Source of the DNA: Streptomyces specialis | GTDB taxonomy: Bacteria; Actinomycetota; Actinomycetes; Streptomycetales; Streptomycetaceae | Assembly: GCF_001493375.1 (NCBI RefSeq) | Contig: NZ_LN929896.1 | Coordinates: forward strand, 826,168 to 890,167 | DNA: 64,000 nucleotides | Reading direction: 5' to 3' | In this document: piece after piece, positions 35,077 through 43,776 of the stretch | How the letters are laid out: every line of letters starts with the position of its first letter | Numbering within the stretch: position 1 is the first letter of the stretch | Notes under the pieces: generated by a model | Databases searched by the model: none | Seen by the model: the letters and a program-made list of their open reading frames with translations, nothing else | Told to the model about the DNA's origin: nothing | Made by a program: the position numbers and the translations under genes

Positions 35077-36053
35077 CCGGCGCGCAGGGGCCGCCAGGGG
35101 ACGAGGGGGCCGAGGTGAACGAAGTGGATCAGACGGCGGCGACGGCCGGGCGGGACTTGACCGGCGCTGCCATCCCAGGACAGACGGAGCGGTCAGGACC
35201 GACCGAGCGCTCAGGACCGACGGAACGCCCGGAACAGACCGAGCGCTCAGGGCAGACCGAGCCCGCGCGGCCGGCGCGGCGGCGCTCGCCCTCCGAGGCG
35301 CACGACAGGAGCGCGGCGCGCGACCTGTTCATCGAGCTGCGCAAGCTGCCCGACGGCTCCCCGGAGCGCGCCGAGTTGCGCAACCGGCTGGTCAGGATGC
35401 ACCTGCCGCTGGTGGAGCACCTGGCCCGGCGCTTCAGGAACCGCGGGGAGCCGCTGGACGACCTCACCCAGGTCGCCACGATCGGGCTGATCAAGTCCGT
35501 GGACCGGTTCGACCCGGACCGCGGTGTGGAGTTCTCCACCTACGCCACCCCGACCGTCGTCGGCGAGATCAAGCGGCACTTCCGCGACAAGGGCTGGGCG
35601 GTGCGGGTGCCGCGCCGCCTCCAGGAGCTGCGGCTGTCGCTGAGCCAGGCGACCGCCGAGCTGTCCCAGCAGCACGGCCGCGCGCCCACGGTCCACGAGC
35701 TGGCCGAGCGGCTGAGCATCTCGGAAGAGGACGTGCTGGAGGGCCTGGAGTCGGCGAACGCGTACAGCACGCTGTCGCTGGACGTGCCGGACACCGACGA
35801 CGAGTCCCCGGCGGTGGCGGACACCCTCGGCGCGGAGGACGACGCCCTGGAGGGCGTGGAGTACCGGGAGTCGCTCAAGCCGCTGCTGGAGGAGCTGCCG
35901 CCGCGCGAGAAGAAGATCCTGCTGCTGCGCTTCTTCGGGAACATGACCCAGTCGCAGATCGCGCAGGAGGTCGGCATCTCGCAGATGCACGTCTCCCGGC
36001 TGCTGGCCCGCACGCTGGCCCAGTTGCGCGAGAAGCTGCTGGTCGAGGAGTAG
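35073..36053 (+). CDS. RNA polymerase sigma factor, SigB/SigF/SigH family
   Basis: A 326-residue protein from GTG 35073, overlapping the anti-sigma stop by four bases. After a disordered N-terminus come sigma region 2 (RNRLVRMHLPLVEHLARRFR, DDLTQVATIGLIKSVDRFDP, FSTYATPTVVGEIKRHFRDK), region 3 (VPRRLQELRLSLSQATAELS) and region 4 (LEELPPREKKILLLRFFGNM, QSQIAQEVGISQMHVSRLLA). This is the general-stress class controlled by partner switching. The N-terminal 75 residues contain a TERSGP-type repeat. Gene context matches sigH of S. coelicolor, but sigF, sigG and relatives share these motifs, so I give no symbol. Confidence 0.93.
   Translation: MTGAQGPPGDEGAEVNEVDQTAATAGRDLTGAAIPGQTERSGPTERSGPTERPEQTERSGQTEPARPARRRSPSEAHDRSAARDLFIELRKLPDGSPERAELRNRLVRMHLPLVEHLARRFRNRGEPLDDLTQVATIGLIKSVDRFDPDRGVEFSTYATPTVVGEIKRHFRDKGWAVRVPRRLQELRLSLSQATAELSQQHGRAPTVHELAERLSISEEDVLEGLESANAYSTLSLDVPDTDDESPAVADTLGAEDDALEGVEYRESLKPLLEELPPREKKILLLRFFGNMTQSQIAQEVGISQMHVSRLLARTLAQLREKLLVEE
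35182..35262 (+). repeat. Short in-frame repeats at the sigma-factor N-terminus
   Basis: Imperfect copies of a unit like accgagcgctcaggaccg occur about four times and encode TERSGPTERSGPTERPEQTE and the following TERSGQTE. The repeats keep the reading frame and lie in the disordered extension before sigma region 2, where length variation would be tolerated. Confidence 0.75.
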
Positions 36054-36073
36054 CCCGGGCGGGGCGCGGAACC

Positions 36074-36505
36074 TCACGCCTCCCGGGGGCCGATGCCGAG
36101 GGCCTCGGTCGCCGTGGGGTTCATCAGGCATGCCAGCACCGCGAGCGCGGACGCCGCCAGGGCGACCGCGGCCAGCGGCCACAGGCCGCCGCTGCCCAGC
36201 AGGGTGAAGGCGATGGGCAGCGCGAGAAGCTGCATGATCACGGCCGGGCCCCGGCTCCAGCGCCGCAGCAGCCACAGCCCGCGGCCGGCGGCCAGCGGCA
36301 GCGCGGCCAGGGCGAGCAGCGTGAGCGCGCCCGTCACGGCCTGGGCGCGGTCCTCCGGGTCGCCGGTGACGGCGTCGGCGAGCATCGCGAGGCCGAGCGC
36401 GGCGAGCACCAGCCCCTGCGCGGCGTTCAGCGCGGCGGCCACGCTCACTCTGCGCGGGCGCTCGGGGACGGACCGTCCGCTCTCTTCGGCGCTGTTTTCG
36501 CTCAC
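36074..36505 (-). CDS. Small integral membrane protein
   Basis: A 143-residue protein from GTG 36505, convergent with the sigma-factor gene. It has a short polar N-terminus (SENSAEESGRSVPERPRR) and four hydrophobic segments: SVAAALNAAQGLVLAALGLA, VTGALTLLALAALPLAA, VIMQLLALPIAFTLLG and LWPLAAVALAASALAVLACL. No conserved functional motif is seen. The poly-C artefact begins about 30 bases upstream of its start, so its promoter is lost. A Gly-rich extension read through the C-run is not real. Confidence 0.8.
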   Translation of the reverse strand: MSENSAEESGRSVPERPRRVSVAAALNAAQGLVLAALGLAMLADAVTGDPEDRAQAVTGALTLLALAALPLAAGRGLWLLRRWSRGPAVIMQLLALPIAFTLLGSGGLWPLAAVALAASALAVLACLMNPTATEALGIGPREA

Positions 36506-36530
36506 CCGGCAAGCGTATCCCCCACCGGCC

Positions 36531-36722
36531 GCCCCACCCCCCCCCCCCCCCGGGCCCCCCCCCCCCCCCCCCCCCCCGCCCCCCCCCCCCCCCGCCCCGC
36601 CCCCCCCCCCGCCCCCGCCCCCCCGCCGCCCCCCCCCCCGCGCCCCCCCGCCCACCGCCCCCCCCCCCGCGGGGGGCGGCGACCCGGCGGCGTCGGCGGC
36701 GTACTAGGTGGATAAGAGAGCG
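36531..36722. other. Poly-C tract plus adapter remnant (assembly artefact)
   Basis: About 140 bases (36531-36672) are almost pure C with scattered G. Then cgtcggcggcgtactaggtg plus gataagagag (36691-36720) matches the read-1 adapter with mosaic end. Long homopolymer C/G runs next to an adapter are what two-colour sequencing produces when reads run past short inserts. Open frames through it encode only Pro or Gly runs. It separates the membrane protein gene from the DAG kinase gene, and natural sequence between them may be missing. Confidence 0.9.
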
Positions 36723-36756
36723 CCACCCCCGCCCTGGCCTGGGTACTCTGCCTTTC

Positions 36757-37725
36757 ATGCGCGCACTCCTCGTGGTCAACCCGGTCGCCACCACCACCAG
36801 TGCGCGGACCCGTGACGTTCTCACCCACGCGCTCGCCAGTGATCTGAAGCTGGAGGTGGCGGAGACGGAGTACCGGGGGCACGCCAGGGAGCTGGCCCGG
36901 CAGGCCGCCGAGCAGGGGACCGCGGACGTGGTCATCGCCCTCGGCGGCGACGGCACGGTGAACGAGGTGGTCAACGGGCTGCTCCACCACGGGCCCGACG
37001 ACGGGGACCTGCCGCGCCTGGCGGTGGTCCCGGGCGGCTCCACCAACGTCTTCGCCCGCGCGCTCGGTTACCCCAACCACGCGGTGGAGGCCACCGGGGC
37101 GCTGCTGTCCGCGCTGCACGCCGGCTCCGAGCGGGCGATCGGCCTGGGCCTGGCCACCGGGACGCCGGGTACCGCGGACGCGGAGGCGCCGGCCCGCTGG
37201 TTCACGTTCTGCGCGGGGTACGGCTTCGACGCGGGAGTGGTGGGCCGGGTCGAATCCCAGCGCGAGCGCGGGAAACGGTCCACGCACTCTCTGTATCTGC
37301 GGCAGGCGATGCGGCAGTTCTTCGGGGATCCCCGGCGCACCAAGGGCACGATCTCTTTGATCCGACCGGGCCAGGACCCTGTTGAGAGACTCGCGTTGTC
37401 GATAGTGTGCAACACGGCTCCGTGGACGTTCCTGGGCAACCGCCCGGTTTTCGCGGCGCCGCGGGCGTCGTTCGACACCGGGCTGGACGTGCTGGCGCTG
37501 TCGCGCCTGTCGTCCGCCGCGCTGACGCGGTACGGGACGCAGTTGTTGCGTTCGTCACCCGAGCGCGGGCCGCACGGCAAGCATGTGGTGTCGCTGCACG
37601 ACGAATCGGACTTCACCTTGCGATCGCAGGTGCCACTCCCGTTTCAGCTCGACGGGGACCACCTGGGGGTCCGCACAAGCGTCTCGTTCACAGGCGTGCA
37701 CCGTGCACTGCGTGTGATTGTGTGA
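36757..37725 (+). CDS. Diacylglycerol kinase family lipid kinase
   Basis: A 322-residue protein from ATG 36757. The catalytic GGDGT loop is at residues 63-67 within VVIALGGDGTVNEVVNGLL, and VVPGGSTNVFARALGYP supplies the second nucleotide-binding block. RWFTFCAGYGFDAGVVGRV and VPLPFQLDGDHLG follow in the usual order. Members phosphorylate diacylglycerol or related lipids; actinobacterial types vary in substrate. It is followed by a long leader region and wblE. It is a single-gene unit. Confidence 0.94.
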   Translation: MRALLVVNPVATTTSARTRDVLTHALASDLKLEVAETEYRGHARELARQAAEQGTADVVIALGGDGTVNEVVNGLLHHGPDDGDLPRLAVVPGGSTNVFARALGYPNHAVEATGALLSALHAGSERAIGLGLATGTPGTADAEAPARWFTFCAGYGFDAGVVGRVESQRERGKRSTHSLYLRQAMRQFFGDPRRTKGTISLIRPGQDPVERLALSIVCNTAPWTFLGNRPVFAAPRASFDTGLDVLALSRLSSAALTRYGTQLLRSSPERGPHGKHVVSLHDESDFTLRSQVPLPFQLDGDHLGVRTSVSFTGVHRALRVIV

Positions 37726-38060
37726 GCGGAACGACCAAAAGTCCTTACACTCGAACGTTTAGCGCAGTCTCCACCCGAGGGAAGTAGGGCTGTGAGCTAG
37801 GCGACACCGAGGATTCAAAAAAAACTTTCTGGAAGGGGTTGTGCCGACGCCCGAGGTTTGCGAACCTCTTCATGGCGATCGGGACGGCCGAAGCATCGGC
37901 CCCCTTGAGAGCCCGAATCCACTTCTCCACTCTGCGGGTCCGCAGCGCGAGGGTCTCCTTTTGAAGACGCTTGAGTAACGGCTCGTATTTGTGGGGGGAT
38001 TCGTGAAAGCGTTCACATTCACAAGCAATGTAACTGCAACGTGCAGGAGATGGAGCAGAC
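37726..38060 (+). other. Long lower-GC leader upstream of wblE
   Basis: This 335-base gap is clearly less GC-rich than its surroundings, with ggattcaaaaaaaactttct at 37812-37831, cttttgaagacgcttgagt, and ttcgtgaaagcgttcacatt near 38000. Such a stretch probably holds the wblE promoter(s) and a structured 5' leader. Several short complementary segments (for example aagcatcggcccc near 37893) suggest folding. I see no convincing ORF; a minus-strand open frame here has no start signal. A regulatory role is inference. Confidence 0.5.
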
Positions 38061-38318
38061 ATGGACTGGCGTCACAGCGCCGTTTGCCGCGAGGAGGACC
38101 CCGAGCTCTTCTTCCCCATCGGCAACACCGGTCCTGCGCTGCTGCAGATCGAGGAAGCCAAGGCCGTCTGTCGCCGCTGCCCCGTCATGGAGCAGTGCCT
38201 GCAGTGGGCCCTGGAGTCCGGCCAGGACTCCGGTGTCTGGGGCGGAATGAGCGAGGACGAGCGCCGCGCCATGAAGCGTCGCGCCGCTCGCAACCGGGCG
38301 CGCAAGGCGAGCGCCTGA
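38061..38318 (+). CDS. wblE: WhiB-like iron-sulfur regulator, WblE type
   Basis: An 85-residue protein from ATG 38061, preceded by GGAGATGGAG. Four cysteines at 9, 37, 40 and 46 (VCREED, KAVCRRCPVMEQC) bind a 4Fe-4S cluster, followed by the family turn GVWGGMSEDERRAMKRR at about residues 58-74 and a basic C-terminal AT-hook-like tail. WblE is the counterpart of mycobacterial WhiB1, an essential, nitric-oxide-sensitive regulator that works with the main sigma factor. Context (DAG kinase, histidine kinase) matches the wblE locus of other Streptomyces. Confidence 0.95.
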   Translation: MDWRHSAVCREEDPELFFPIGNTGPALLQIEEAKAVCRRCPVMEQCLQWALESGQDSGVWGGMSEDERRAMKRRAARNRARKASA

Positions 38319-38386
38319 CCCCCATTTGCTGCCCCGAGCCGTAGCACGCGCAGCACCCCCGGTGCATATCGCGATTCAGCGATGAG

Positions 38387-38421
38387 CCCCGTCCCGCGAA
38401 CCCTGTCATCGCGGGACGGGG
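38387..38421. terminator. Bidirectional hairpin terminator between wblE and the histidine kinase gene
   Basis: CCCCGTCCCGCG (38387-38398) is perfectly complementary to CGCGGGACGGGG (38410-38421), a 12-base stem with an 11-base loop. It lies between two convergent genes and can serve both. Confidence 0.85.
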
Positions 38422-38451
38422 TTCACCGCTTTCCGGGCACGGCCGGCGCTC

Positions 38452-39936
38452 TCAGCTCTTCTGCTGTTCCAGCGGCAGGTCGATCACCACGCGGGTGCCG
38501 CCGTCCTCGGCCGCCAGCATGTCGAACCGGCCGCCCAACTCGCCCTCCACCAGCGTCCGGACGATCTGGAGCCCCAGATTGCCGTCGCTGCGCGGGTCGA
38601 AACCCTCCGGCAGGCCGCGCCCGTTGTCCTGCACGGTGACCAACAGCCGGTCCGGGTCCTTCCGGTTCTCCGGGCGCTGGGCGCCCACCTCGATCGAGCC
38701 CCGCTCCCCCGCCGGGAACGCGTGTTCCAAGGCGTTCTGGAGAACTTCCGTCAGCACCATGGAGAGCGGGGTCGCGGTCTCCGCGTCGAGAATCCCGAAC
38801 CGTCCGGTGCGGCGCCCGACGCCCCGGCCGTCCGGGGAGAGTTCGCCCACCATGGCGATCACCCGGTCCGCGATCTCGTCGAACTCCACGCGCTCGTCCA
38901 GGTTCTGCGAGAGCGTCTCGTGCACGATGGCGATCGAGCCGACCCGGCGGACCGCCTCGTCCAGCGCGGCCCTGGCCCGGCTGTCCCCGGTCGCGCCGAT
39001 GCGGCGGGACTGGAGGCGCAGCAGGGCGGCCACGGTCTGGAGGTTGTTCTTCACCCGGTGGTGGATCTCCCGGATGGTGGCGTCCTTCGTCATCAACTCC
39101 CGCTCGCGGCGCCGCAGCTCGGTGACGTCCCGGAGCAGGATCAGCGAACCGATGCGCTCGCCCCGGGGCTTGAGCGGGATCGCGCGCAACTGGATGACGC
39201 AGTCCTGGCCCTCGATCTCCGCCTCCCTGGGGGCGTAACCGCTGGCGAGCTTCACCAGCGACTCGTCCACCGGGCCGCGCGTGGGGGCCAGGTCGGCGGT
39301 GGTGGGGCCCAGCGGCAGTCCCACCAGGTCGGTCGCCAGCCCGAGCCGGTGGTACGCGGACAGGGCGTTGGGGCTGGCGTACTGCACCACGCCCTCGGCG
39401 TCGAGCCGGATGAAGCCGTCGCCCACCCGGGGCGCCCGGTCCATCCCGACCTGCTGGCCGGGGAACGGGAAGGCGCCGCCGGCGATCATCTGCGCCAGGT
39501 CGGCGGCGCTCTGGAGGTAGGTCAGCTCCAGACGGCTGGGGGTGCGCACGGTCAGCAGGTTGGTGTTGCGGGCGATGACGCCGAGCACCCGGCCCTCGCG
39601 GCGGACCGGGATGGACTCCACCCGGACCGGCACCTCCTCGCGCCACTCCGGGTCGCCCTCGCGCACGATGCGGCCCTCGTCGAGGGCGACGTCGAGCAGC
39701 GGGCGCCGGCCGCGCGGGACGAGGTGGCCCACCATGTCGTCCTGGTACGACGTGGGGCCCGTGTTGGGCCGCATCTGCGCCACCGAGACATAGCGGGTGC
39801 CGTCGGAGGTCGGCAGCCAGAGCACCAGGTCCGCGAAGGAGAGATCCGACAGGAGCTGCCACTCGGAGACCAGGAGGTGGAGCCACTCGAGGTCGCTCTC
39901 CCCGAGGTCGGTGTGCTGGCGGACGAGGTCGTTCAT
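38452..39936 (-). CDS. Sensor histidine kinase (GAF, PAS, HisKA_2, HATPase)
   Basis: A 494-residue cytoplasmic kinase from ATG 39936 (MNDLVRQHTDLG), chosen by family starts. It begins with a GAF-like domain (residues 10-190; LLVSEWQLLSDLSFADLVLW, VARNTNLL-type end), a PAS domain (about 195-300; GFIRLDAEGVVQYASPNALS), then HisKA_2 with the phospho-accepting His in ATIREIHHRVKNNLQTVAAL and a HATPase (LSMVLTEVLQNALEHAFP, VQDNGRGLPEGF, GNLGLQIVRTLV). There is no response regulator next to it. The orphan kinase is conserved beside wblE in Streptomyces, and the H-box type suggests light, energy or stress sensing as in related kinases. The signal is unknown. Confidence 0.93.
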   Translation of the reverse strand: MNDLVRQHTDLGESDLEWLHLLVSEWQLLSDLSFADLVLWLPTSDGTRYVSVAQMRPNTGPTSYQDDMVGHLVPRGRRPLLDVALDEGRIVREGDPEWREEVPVRVESIPVRREGRVLGVIARNTNLLTVRTPSRLELTYLQSAADLAQMIAGGAFPFPGQQVGMDRAPRVGDGFIRLDAEGVVQYASPNALSAYHRLGLATDLVGLPLGPTTADLAPTRGPVDESLVKLASGYAPREAEIEGQDCVIQLRAIPLKPRGERIGSLILLRDVTELRRRERELMTKDATIREIHHRVKNNLQTVAALLRLQSRRIGATGDSRARAALDEAVRRVGSIAIVHETLSQNLDERVEFDEIADRVIAMVGELSPDGRGVGRRTGRFGILDAETATPLSMVLTEVLQNALEHAFPAGERGSIEVGAQRPENRKDPDRLLVTVQDNGRGLPEGFDPRSDGNLGLQIVRTLVEGELGGRFDMLAAEDGGTRVVIDLPLEQQKS

Positions 39937-40275
39937 GGAGGGCACACCCGCGAGCTTACCGGGGGCCAAGGGCAGCGGTCCCGCACTACAAGAGTCGATG
40001 ACGTAGGGGTAAATACGTCGGGAACCGCGTTCAGAGCATGGACACATCGCGCGGGGCGGGTCCACAATGGAGTGCGCACGCAGGACTTCTGCTCTCCCCG
40101 CACTGGAGAGCAGAGCGAGGTCCCGAGACGCTCTCTGCCCTGACGGCGTCCCGGGCCCGCAAATCGCTCCGGGCTGCGGTGCCGAGAGGGTTGAGGGTCC
40201 CTCTCCGGCGCCGCGGCCCGTGGGTGCTTCCGGGGCCTTCCGCGTTCCGCGGCCCCCGCCGCCCGAGCGGCCCGC
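39937..40275. other. 339-base gap between two minus-strand genes, with a hairpin
   Basis: This gap follows the SIS-domain gene (stop at 40276) and precedes the histidine kinase start. It holds a perfect 10-base stem: TCTGCTCTCC (40088-40097) with GGAGAGCAGA (40105-40114) and a seven-base loop. For minus-strand transcripts leaving the das-linked operon it is a plausible terminator. AT-rich gtaggggtaaatacgtcg near 40003-40020 may mark the kinase promoter. No gene is seen. Confidence 0.6.
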
Positions 40276-41328
40276 TCAGCGGGTCTCGGTCACCTTCGCC
40301 AGCGCCCGTGGCGCGTCCGGGTCCTGGCCCCGCGCGATGGTCACCTCGTGGGCGAGAAGCTGGAGCGGGATGATCTCCAGGATCGGCTGGAGTTCCTCCG
40401 GCACGCCGTCGGTGGGCAGCGCGAACCCGGCGGAGGCGGCGGCCACCTCGGCTCGCGGCCCGATCACCACCAGGTCCGCCCCCCGGTCCCGCAGCCGGTC
40501 CAGCACCGGCCGCAGCGCCTCGCCGCCGCGACCGCGCGGGACGACGGCGATCACCGGCGAGACGTTGTCCACCATGGCCAGCGGGCCGTGCAGCAGGTCG
40601 GCGCCGGAGTACGCCAGGGCCGGGATGTAGCTGGTCTCCATCAGCTTCAGCGCGGCCTCCTTGGCGGTCGGGTAGCCGTAGCCGCGCGAGGTGAGGACCA
40701 TCCGCCCGGCGAACCGGTAGCGGGCGGCGAGCCGCCCGATCTCCTCCTGGCGGGCGAGGACGGCCTCGGCCAGACCGGGCAGGGCCCGCGCGGCGGGCGC
40801 CCCGTCACCGCCGCGCAGGCCCTCGACCAGGAGGTTCAGGGCGAGCAGCTCGGCCGTGTACGTCTTGGTGGCCGGCAGCGCGCGTTCCGGTCCGGCGAGG
40901 ATGTCGATGTGGAACTCGGCGGTGTGGGCGAGCGGCGAGTCCGCGTTGTTGGTCACGGCCAGGGTGATGGCCCCGGCCCGGCGGGCGGCCGTGGTGGAGG
41001 CGACCAGATCGGGCGAGCCGCCGGACTGGCTGACCGCGACGACGAGGCAGTCGGTGAGGTCGGGGGTGGCGCCGTACGCCGTGGTGGTGGACATCGACGT
41101 CAGGCCGCACGGTTTGCCGAGCAGGATCTCGATCAGGTACTTGGCGTACAGGGCCGCGTTGTCCGAGGTGCCCCGCGCGGTGAGCAGGACGAAGCGCGGG
41201 TTCCTGGCCGCGATCCGCGCGGCGACCTCGCGGACGCGGGGCGCGCCCTCGGTGAGCAGGCGGCGGAGCACCGCGGGCTGCTCGGCCATCTCGCCGGACA
41301 TCAGGTGTCCCGGCCGTGTGGCGGACAT
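40276..41328 (-). CDS. SIS-domain sugar isomerase/deaminase-like protein
   Basis: A 350-residue protein from ATG 41328 with a GGAGG site. Two SIS domains are visible: the first (FVLLTARGTSDNAALYAKYL, CLVVAVSQSGGSPDLVAST) and the second (RMVLTSRGYGYPTAKEAALK, EELQPILEIIPLQLLAHEVT). It resembles the isomerase half of GlmS or AgaS-type aminosugar deaminase-isomerases, lacking the glutamine amidotransferase domain. It is the last gene of the das unit, 23 bases after the hexosaminidase, and probably processes aminosugar phosphate released from N-acetylglucosamine. In S. coelicolor this position is held, as I recall, by nagB, a different fold. Confidence 0.9.
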   Translation of the reverse strand: MSATRPGHLMSGEMAEQPAVLRRLLTEGAPRVREVAARIAARNPRFVLLTARGTSDNAALYAKYLIEILLGKPCGLTSMSTTTAYGATPDLTDCLVVAVSQSGGSPDLVASTTAARRAGAITLAVTNNADSPLAHTAEFHIDILAGPERALPATKTYTAELLALNLLVEGLRGGDGAPAARALPGLAEAVLARQEEIGRLAARYRFAGRMVLTSRGYGYPTAKEAALKLMETSYIPALAYSGADLLHGPLAMVDNVSPVIAVVPRGRGGEALRPVLDRLRDRGADLVVIGPRAEVAAASAGFALPTDGVPEELQPILEIIPLQLLAHEVTIARGQDPDAPRALAKVTETR

Positions 41329-41351
41329 GGTTCGGTGCCTCCTGGGGCCGG

Positions 41352-42939
41352 TCAGGGCTGGGTGGTGAGCTGTCCGGTGATGACCTCGGCGGCGGCCCGG
41401 CCGCAGACCCGCGCGGCGCCGTGGGTCGCGATGTGCAGGCCGCCGGCGGGCGGGGCGTGGGGCACGCCCATCTCGACGACGGTGGCGCCGGGGCGGGCGG
41501 TCAGCAGCGCGCGGAGCGCGTCCGCCATCCAGGGGTGGCGGTGGACGTCCCGGACGACGACGACCAGCGGGCGGTCCCCGGCGGTGTCCAGCAGGCGGGC
41601 GGTGAGCGCGCCGGTGCCGACGCGTTCGGCGTCGGTCCGGCCGAAGGTGTCGGTGCGGGTGCCGGGCAGCAGGGCGTCCAGTTCGGCGGCGAGGCCCCAC
41701 GGGGTGGCGGCGCCGGCCGCGTTGTTGGCGGCGGGCGTGAGGACGGCGACGTAGGGCGGGACGGTCAGCGGCTCGTACGGGCGGTTGGGTGAGTGTAGTA
41801 AGGTAGACACAGGCTGGCAGCGGGAACGGCGTTTGTGCCTGAATGACGCGGAGCCCGCCGAGAGCTACACGATCGTCTTCGGCGGCAGAGTCAGAGGTGT
41901 AAAAGGGACAGCCGGCGGTCCAGCGGGCCAGGGCGCGGACGCGTTCGGCGGCGTCCCCCAGCCGTTCCTCGGGCAGGTGGCCCGTGCGGACGGCGGCGAC
42001 CAGGGCGTCGCGCAGGCGCAGCACCTCGGCCTCGTCGGAGGGGGTGCCGCCGACGCAGATGGCGTCGGCCCCGGCGGCGACGGCCAGGACGCAGCCGTGG
42101 TCCAGGCCGTGGCGGCCGGAGATGGCCCGCATCTCGATGGCGTCGGAGAAGATCAGCCCCTCGAAGCCGAGGCCCCCGGCGCTCTCGGGGGCGCGGAGCA
42201 GGCCGGTGAGGACGGCCGGGCTGAGGGTGCCGGGGCGGTCGGGGTCGAGGGCGGGCAGCAGGATGTGGGCGCTCATCACGGACCGGACGCCGGCCGCGAC
42301 GGCGGCCCGGAACGGCACCAGTTCGCGGGCGCGCAGGGTTTCGAGGTCGACGTCGACGCGGGGCAGCGCCAGGTGGGAGTCGACGCTGGTGTTGCCGTGG
42401 CCGGGGAAGTGCTTGACGCAGGCGGCGACGCCCGCGCTCTGGAGGCCCTCGACGTAGGCGACGGTGTGGCGGGCGACCAGCGCCGGGTCGTCGCCGAAGG
42501 AGCGGACGCCGATGACGGGGTTGCGCGGGTCGGTGTTGATGTCGGCGGAGGGCGCCCAGTTGAGGGTGACACCGGCCGCCGCGAGCCGCCGGCCGAGCGC
42601 GGCGGCGACCGTGCGGGTCAGTTCCGGGTCGTCCACGCTGCCCAGCGCGTGGTTGCCGGGGAACGAGGACCCGCCGTGGACCTCCAGCCGGGTGACGTCG
42701 CCGCCCTCCTCGTCGATCGCGATCAGCACGTCGGGGTTGGCCTGGCGCAACTGGGCGGTGAGCCCGGCGAGCTGGTCGGGCGAGACGACGTTCCTGCCGA
42801 ACAGGCCGACGCCGGTCATGCCGTTCTCCAACTGCCGCAGCAGCCAGACGGGGGCGGTGGTGGTGCCGGTGAACGTGGGCTGGAGGACGGCGAGCGCGTC
42901 CCGGGTGAGGGTGTCGGAGGCGTGCGCGGCGGTCGTCAT
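41352..42939 (-). CDS. GH3 beta-N-acetylhexosaminidase (dasD-like), interrupted by an adapter remnant
   Basis: The gene starts at ATG 42939, ten bases after dasC. The N-terminal GH3 barrel has IDEEGGDVTRLEV, the signature KHFPGHGNTSVDSH with the His/Asp acid-base dyad, and nucleophile Asp in FSDAIEMRAIS. There is no signal peptide, so it is intracellular. Near residue 342 (ALARWTAG) an adapter remnant at 41791-41911 breaks the frame. The C-terminal domain resumes as NRPYEPLTVPPYVAVLTPAA and ends at 41352. Some residues are lost, but both halves clearly belong to one enzyme. It should release N-acetylglucosamine from chito-oligomers imported by DasABC. Confidence 0.9.
41791..41911. other. Adapter remnant inside the hexosaminidase gene (assembly artefact)
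   Basis: The right end, tcgtcttcggcggcagagtc then agaggtgtaaaagggacag (41873-41911), matches the read-1 adapter and mosaic end. The left end contains a weak inverted copy (gtgtagtaaggtagacac) and filler that does not continue the protein. Confidence 0.88.
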
Positions 42940-42948
42940 GGGCGGGCG

Positions 42949-43776
42949 CTATCCCTTCACGGCACCCGCGGCGATGCCGCCGGTGACCCGTCGCTGGAGG
43001 ATGAGGAAGACGAGGAGCACCGGAACGGTGAACATGGAGGAGGCCGCCATGGTCGCGCCCCAGTCGTTGCCGAAGTTCGTCTGGAACTGGGTGAGCCACA
43101 GCGGGAGCGTGGCCTTGTCCGGCGCCTTGTTGAGCACCAGGACCATGGCGTACTCGTTCCACGCCAGGATGAAGCCGAACAGCGAGGTCGCCATCAGGCC
43201 GGGGGCGAGCAGCGGGAAGATGACGCGGAGGAACGCCTGGGCGCGGTTGCAGCCGTCGATCATCGCGGACTCCTCCAGTTCCCTGGGCACGGCGGCGATG
43301 AAGCCGCGCAGCGTCCAGATGGTGAACGGCAGTGCCATCACGAAGTAGACGAGGGTGAGGAAGCCCAGGCTGTTGAGGGCCTCGGCGTCGCGGGCGTTGA
43401 GGTACACGACGATGATGAGGATCTCCCACGGCGCCATCTGGGCCATCATCACGGCCAGGACCATGCCGCGGCGGCCACGGAACCGCATCCGGGCCAGGGC
43501 GTAGCTCGCGGCCAGCGCCACGGTGAGGGCCAGCAGGACGGCGCCGACGGTCACCAGCAGGCTGTTGCCGACGAAGGTCCAGAAGAGGTCCACGCCGGTG
43601 GCGGTGGAGTAGTGCTCGAAGGTGGGCGTGAAGAGGAAGACCGGATCCTTCGTCAGCACCTCGGAGTTGTCCTTGAACGAGGTGGAGAACATCCAGTACA
43701 CGGGGAAGAGGAACACCGCGGAGAGCAGCAGCGCCGTTCCGTTGAGCCAGATCCTGCGCGCGGTCGAAGTCTTCAT
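42949..43776 (-). CDS. dasC: Aminosugar ABC transporter permease DasC
   Basis: A 275-residue permease from ATG 43776, overlapping the dasB stop by one base. Six hydrophobic segments are visible, with the EAA-type loop ELEESAMIDGCNRAQAFLRVIFPLLAPGLMA split by my eye into ESAMIDGCNRAQAF and FPLLAPGL. It is the MalG-type partner of the DasB subunit. Together they form the channel for chitobiose/N-acetylglucosamine oligomers. The ATPase is not encoded here; in Streptomyces the shared MsiK usually serves. Confidence 0.93.
   Translation of the reverse strand: MKTSTARRIWLNGTALLLSAVFLFPVYWMFSTSFKDNSEVLTKDPVFLFTPTFEHYSTATGVDLFWTFVGNSLLVTVGAVLLALTVALAASYALARMRFRGRRGMVLAVMMAQMAPWEILIIVVYLNARDAEALNSLGFLTLVYFVMALPFTIWTLRGFIAAVPRELEESAMIDGCNRAQAFLRVIFPLLAPGLMATSLFGFILAWNEYAMVLVLNKAPDKATLPLWLTQFQTNFGNDWGATMAASSMFTVPVLLVFLILQRRVTGGIAAGAVKG

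Noticed and set aside
36502..37287. Gly-rich protein across the poly-C tract
   Set aside because: The Gly run is translation of the homopolymer artefact, and the rest is antisense to DAG kinase.
37745..38062. A 105-codon minus-strand frame in the wblE leader
   Set aside because: It has no ribosome-binding site, crosses the wblE promoter region, and no family is recognised.
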